A stretch of DNA of 64,000 nt, taken from NCBI GenBank assembly GCA_902598305.1, contig CACKBL010000004.1, positions 1-64,000 on the forward strand. Direction: 5' to 3'. How positions within the stretch are numbered: the first letter of the stretch is position 1; every line of letters begins with the position of its first letter. The notes beneath the pieces are model-generated. The model saw nothing but the letters and a program-made list of their open reading frames with translations, was not told the DNA's origin and did not search any database. This document shows, in pieces, positions 61,409-64,000 of the stretch. The translations under genes and the position numbers were made by a program. The DNA is from an uncultured Bacteroidota bacterium (GTDB taxonomy: Bacteria; Bacteroidota; Bacteroidia; Flavobacteriales; Flavobacteriaceae).

Positions 61409-62095
61409 ATGAAAAAATTATTAATTATTATATTATTTATTTCTGGGGCCGTAGCATATTCCCAAAATTCTTTTAGAGTCTACCATTTTAATGCAAAAGA
61501 GGGAGCGGAGAGTGCTATAGCAGCACTAGCTGATGAATATTGGGGAGATGCTAAGTTTAAATCTGGAGGTGTACAAATTGAAAGAATAGGAATTGGAGAC
61601 AATGAGTGGACTCATCGAGTAGTTGTTTTCGGACAGGTAGGGAATCTTGGAAGAGAAGAGGGTGATGTTGAAAAAAATGAATGGCCGTTATTTCTCGAGA
61701 GGTTTAATAATTATGTTGAAGAGTGGGGCACTTCTGCAGCAGGACGTTTTATACATTACCAAGGTGGAGCACCTAAAGATTTCCCTTATATTCAATTATA
61801 TACGTTTAGACCATCTAATCCATCGGCTTTTCAAAAAGCTCACATTAAAATGGCATCTCAATTAAAAAAGGTTATGGGAGATAGACCAATAGTTATGGGT
61901 AATTTCGATATTGGAGGAGAAGGTGCGACCCACTGGGTTGCGGTTGGGCACTCGAATTTTGGGGATCTTATGAAAATCAAAGTCGAATTCGGAAAATTTG
62001 AAAAAGAATGGGAAGAGAATTTCAGAAACAGGGGACCTGTAATTGCTGTCTCAAACTTTATTGTTGAAGTCTTAAAGACTTATGGTGGGATTTAA
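61409..62095 (+). CDS. Secreted protein of unknown function (second of two)
   Basis: The 228-residue protein has a signal peptide (MKKLLIIILFISGAVAYS). The mature part opens FRVYHFNAKEGAESAIAALA, followed by a half-repeat around IQLYTFRPSNPSAFQKAHIK. The two halves again suggest a duplicated ferredoxin-like/ABM fold, as in the gene upstream. It is the last gene of the unit and ends before a strong terminator. Function is unknown. Confidence 0.72.
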   Translation: MKKLLIIILFISGAVAYSQNSFRVYHFNAKEGAESAIAALADEYWGDAKFKSGGVQIERIGIGDNEWTHRVVVFGQVGNLGREEGDVEKNEWPLFLERFNNYVEEWGTSAAGRFIHYQGGAPKDFPYIQLYTFRPSNPSAFQKAHIKMASQLKKVMGDRPIVMGNFDIGGEGATHWVAVGHSNFGDLMKIKVEFGKFEKEWEENFRNRGPVIAVSNFIVEVLKTYGGI

Positions 62096-62113
62096 ATAAA
62101 TTTACTCTTTATG

Positions 62114-62140
62114 AAAAAAGCCCCTGTGTGGGGCTTTTTT
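62114..62140. terminator. Strong bidirectional intrinsic terminator
   Basis: AAAAAAGCCCC (62114-62124), loop TGTGT, GGGGCTTTTTT (62130-62140): an 11-bp perfect stem with T tracts on both strands, between convergent genes. The stop of the minus-strand gene lies at its edge. Confidence 0.9.
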
Positions 62141-63200
62141 ATTTCATAATCTCAACCCTCTTACCACTTTCATAAAAAGCACCCATCTTGTCAACTGCGA
62201 GGCAAGAGTGAACAGGTATTACATTTAGTTGGTCTCCAATTTTTAAATCTATTTTTTTTTCTAATTTGACAATTCCGTGTTCTTGAGATAATGATTTTAT
62301 ATATCCAATTTTATTACTCACATCCCAAATTCCTCCAAAATAAACATAACCAAATATGTTATTTTCATTTTCTCTCAAACTGTCTTTTGAGAAGTGAACA
62401 GACCCTCCATATATTAAAACCTCTTCTCTTTCCCCATAAATGGACACAACCGGGCAAATCATTCTTATAGCGATATCATCTATTTCACAAGATCCGATTT
62501 TATACTGGGCAAGGTCATAAAAAATAAAGTTCCCAGGTCTAATTTCATTTATAAAATCTGGATATTTTTTTATGGTACTGGAGGTAGGCGTGTCGCCAAT
62601 TGAAATTTGATAATTAGGGAAATCAATATTTAGAACTTCTATTCTATTAATTGATTTCTGAAAAACATTTTTGATCTCTGTCTTGTTTCTAGATTTGTAT
62701 GAATCACCAAAATGTGCTAAAAACCCTAAAAAAGTTAGATTTTTACTAGTATTGCAAAACTCGATAAATGATTTAATTTTTTGTTTTTCTTCAACTTTTA
62801 ATCCGGCTCTATTGTATCCAACGTCTATTTTTAGGAAGACTTCAACAGAATCCTCCAACTGACTATCCAATACTTTTAGCGATGAAATAGAATCAATTAA
62901 AAGTTTAAATCTATTTTCTCTTATCATTAAATTTAGTTTACCTATTTCTAAAATATTTAATGGGAAGGCAATTGTTATATCATTCCACTCACTTGAAAAA
63001 AATTCAGCCATTGATATGGAAGAAACGGTAATTGAGGTAATCCCCTTTTCCTTAAACCAGTTTCCGATCTCTATCGATTGATGAGTTTTGAAATGAGGTC
63101 TTAAAACTAAATTGTTCTTTTTAGCCACATCAATCATTCTACCCAAATTATTTAAAGAGATGGTTTTATTTATAACTAAAGTTGGGGTTGAAAAATTCAT
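62139..63200 (-). CDS. D-threonine aldolase/D-serine dehydratase-like PLP enzyme (alanine racemase fold)
   Basis: The 353-residue protein has the type III PLP N-terminal barrel: TPTLVINKTISLNNL and the PLP lysine in LRPHFKTHQSIEIGNW, then DVGYNRAGL, LTFLGFLAHFGDSYKS and SIGDTPTSS. The C-terminal domain has LIYGGSVHFSKD and GDQLNVIPVHSCLAVD, with the His/Cys metal-site motif HSC of the DSD1/D-threonine aldolase group. It would cleave or dehydrate D-3-hydroxy amino acids. It converges on the secreted-protein pair. Confidence 0.87.
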   Translation of the reverse strand: MNFSTPTLVINKTISLNNLGRMIDVAKKNNLVLRPHFKTHQSIEIGNWFKEKGITSITVSSISMAEFFSSEWNDITIAFPLNILEIGKLNLMIRENRFKLLIDSISSLKVLDSQLEDSVEVFLKIDVGYNRAGLKVEEKQKIKSFIEFCNTSKNLTFLGFLAHFGDSYKSRNKTEIKNVFQKSINRIEVLNIDFPNYQISIGDTPTSSTIKKYPDFINEIRPGNFIFYDLAQYKIGSCEIDDIAIRMICPVVSIYGEREEVLIYGGSVHFSKDSLRENENNIFGYVYFGGIWDVSNKIGYIKSLSQEHGIVKLEKKIDLKIGDQLNVIPVHSCLAVDKMGAFYESGKRVEIMK

Positions 63201-63247
63201 AAATAACTTTTAAAATATACTGTAATTGAGTTTACAAAAAAAATTTT

Positions 63248-64000
63248 TTAAAAATTACTGCAATTTTCAAAATTTAGTTTTTCCCCAATATGATTATTTA
63301 AAAATTTAATTAAATATTCAGCCGTAGTAGATGGATACGAATACAAAGGTTCAGGTAAATACATACTGTACGTATTTGATATGTAATCGTTCATTGCAAA
63401 CGAAATCTTTTCATCTTCCCCAATTTCCCTCCCATTTCTGTAAAATTTTATTTCCCCATTGTTTTTTTTTTCGATATTTAAACTTGAGGAAATGTAATAT
63501 CTTTTACTATATTTTTTTAAAAAAAAGTTCAATTCAGCTGAGGTGATTAAAAAATTATCTAGTCCATTCCCAAAAGGGTCAATGGTGTATATGTCAATAG
63601 GCCTGATAATCCCTTTTTTTAAATTATTTCTTATACCTCCATTATTTTGAATTACAATATCAACGTTCGTTGTCTCTCTTATTGCTTTGGTATAAAAACA
63701 GCCGGTTTCACCTTTTGTATGATTGACAGAAGAATATCCTATCTTTTTATATAACGAGGGGCTGTCTTTATATTTTTGAATTAAAAGTTCAATGTTTTGA
63801 TCTTTTACTAAACCCTCGTTTGATAAATCAATTTTTTCGAAGAGAAAGTCTATAATTTTTCCTTCATATACTGACATAGTAGTCTTAGAAATCATTTCAA
63901 GATTTTTCCCCGACATTATCATATAACCATTTTTATATTTTTTCCCATAAATATGATTCGAATGACCTCCTATAACTAAATCTATGTAATTGAAGTTTTC
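63248..64000 (-). CDS. 5'-nucleotidase family protein, N-terminus cut off by the window
   Basis: The frame is open to the window edge on the minus strand, so about 250 C-terminal residues are visible. The first visible residues include YIDLVIGGHSNHIYG, the GGHS motif that ends the metallophosphoesterase domain. The rest is the C-terminal nucleotide-binding domain with CFYTKAIRETTNVDIVIQNNGGIRNNLKKG and IYTIDPFGNGL. Family members (UshA, YfkN-like) hydrolyse extracellular nucleotides in the periplasm. The signal and first metal motifs would lie beyond base 64000. Confidence 0.87.
   Translation of the reverse strand, partial: ENFNYIDLVIGGHSNHIYGKKYKNGYMIMSGKNLEMISKTTMSVYEGKIIDFLFEKIDLSNEGLVKDQNIELLIQKYKDSPSLYKKIGYSSVNHTKGETGCFYTKAIRETTNVDIVIQNNGGIRNNLKKGIIRPIDIYTIDPFGNGLDNFLITSAELNFFLKKYSKRYYISSSLNIEKKNNGEIKFYRNGREIGEDEKISFAMNDYISNTYSMYLPEPLYSYPSTTAEYLIKFLNNHIGEKLNFENCSNF

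Overview
The window looks like the chromosome of a low-G+C (about one third by eye) member of the Flavobacteriales (Bacteroidota), probably a marine, compact-genome lineage. This rests on Bacteroidota families (DUF4254, DUF4837, GH3-like, the long SulP form, lipoprotein peptidases), very short intergenic gaps, few Shine-Dalgarno sites, frequent TTG starts and TAnnTTTG-type -7 boxes. No species can be named from the sequence alone.

Layout. 1-12.4 kb: end of a ferredoxin reductase, a GT9 glycosyltransferase with its DUF4254 partner, purD, then a minus-strand surface-polysaccharide operon (M23 peptidase, GH3-like enzyme, rfbB-rfbA-rfbC-rfbD for dTDP-L-rhamnose, a GT2 glycosyltransferase), tatA, DUF4837 and pgk. 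12.5-25 kb: holB, a methyltransferase, mnmG, ybeY, gltX, an SPFH protein, glnS, folB, tRNA-Cys, rnr, rpiB, a GNAT enzyme and rnpA. Two ParB-binding (parS) sites flank mnmG. A 446-bp very A+T-rich gap between rnr and rpiB is a possible, unproven origin. 25-44 kb: peptidases, metallo-beta-lactamase-fold enzymes, a SulP/universal-stress-protein pair, lepA, dusB, an FtsX-type permease, rbfA, a Ca/Na exchanger, a persulfide-dioxygenase-like fusion, OsmC, an EamA transporter and a hemolysin III protein.

44.2-53.75 kb is the notable region. A complete tRNA(CAT) gene is followed by three tandem cassettes of about 1.3, 4.6 and 3.6 kb. Each cassette is bounded by a copy of the last 13-14 bp of the tRNA gene, and each copy is followed by its own intrinsic terminator. 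No integrase, transposase or phage gene is visible. The cargo is almost entirely restriction or restriction-modification: a lone NucS/DUF5655-like nuclease; a DUF3883 nuclease with two C5 methyltransferases plus an orphan protein; and a C5 methyltransferase with a Bsp6I-like nuclease, a second PD-ExK protein and an unknown protein. Each cassette has its own 9-bp terminal motif, identical at its two ends and different between cassettes (TGAGTTCCA, TGGGTACCA, TGTGTACCA; shared form TGnGTnCCA). At the left end it is a direct pair with a 12-bp period. At the right end it is a 19-bp inverted pair placed exactly 51 bp before the tRNA core in all three. I read this as an array of integrase-less, trans-mobilised defence cassettes addressed to one tRNA gene.

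53.77-64 kb returns to ordinary flavobacterial genes: an S9 peptidase lipoprotein, an NTF2-like lipoprotein, a methyltransferase, an unusual beta-lactamase-like/VanX-like fusion, an FAD oxidoreductase, two secreted proteins of unknown function, a D-threonine-aldolase-like PLP enzyme and a 5'-nucleotidase that runs off the window.
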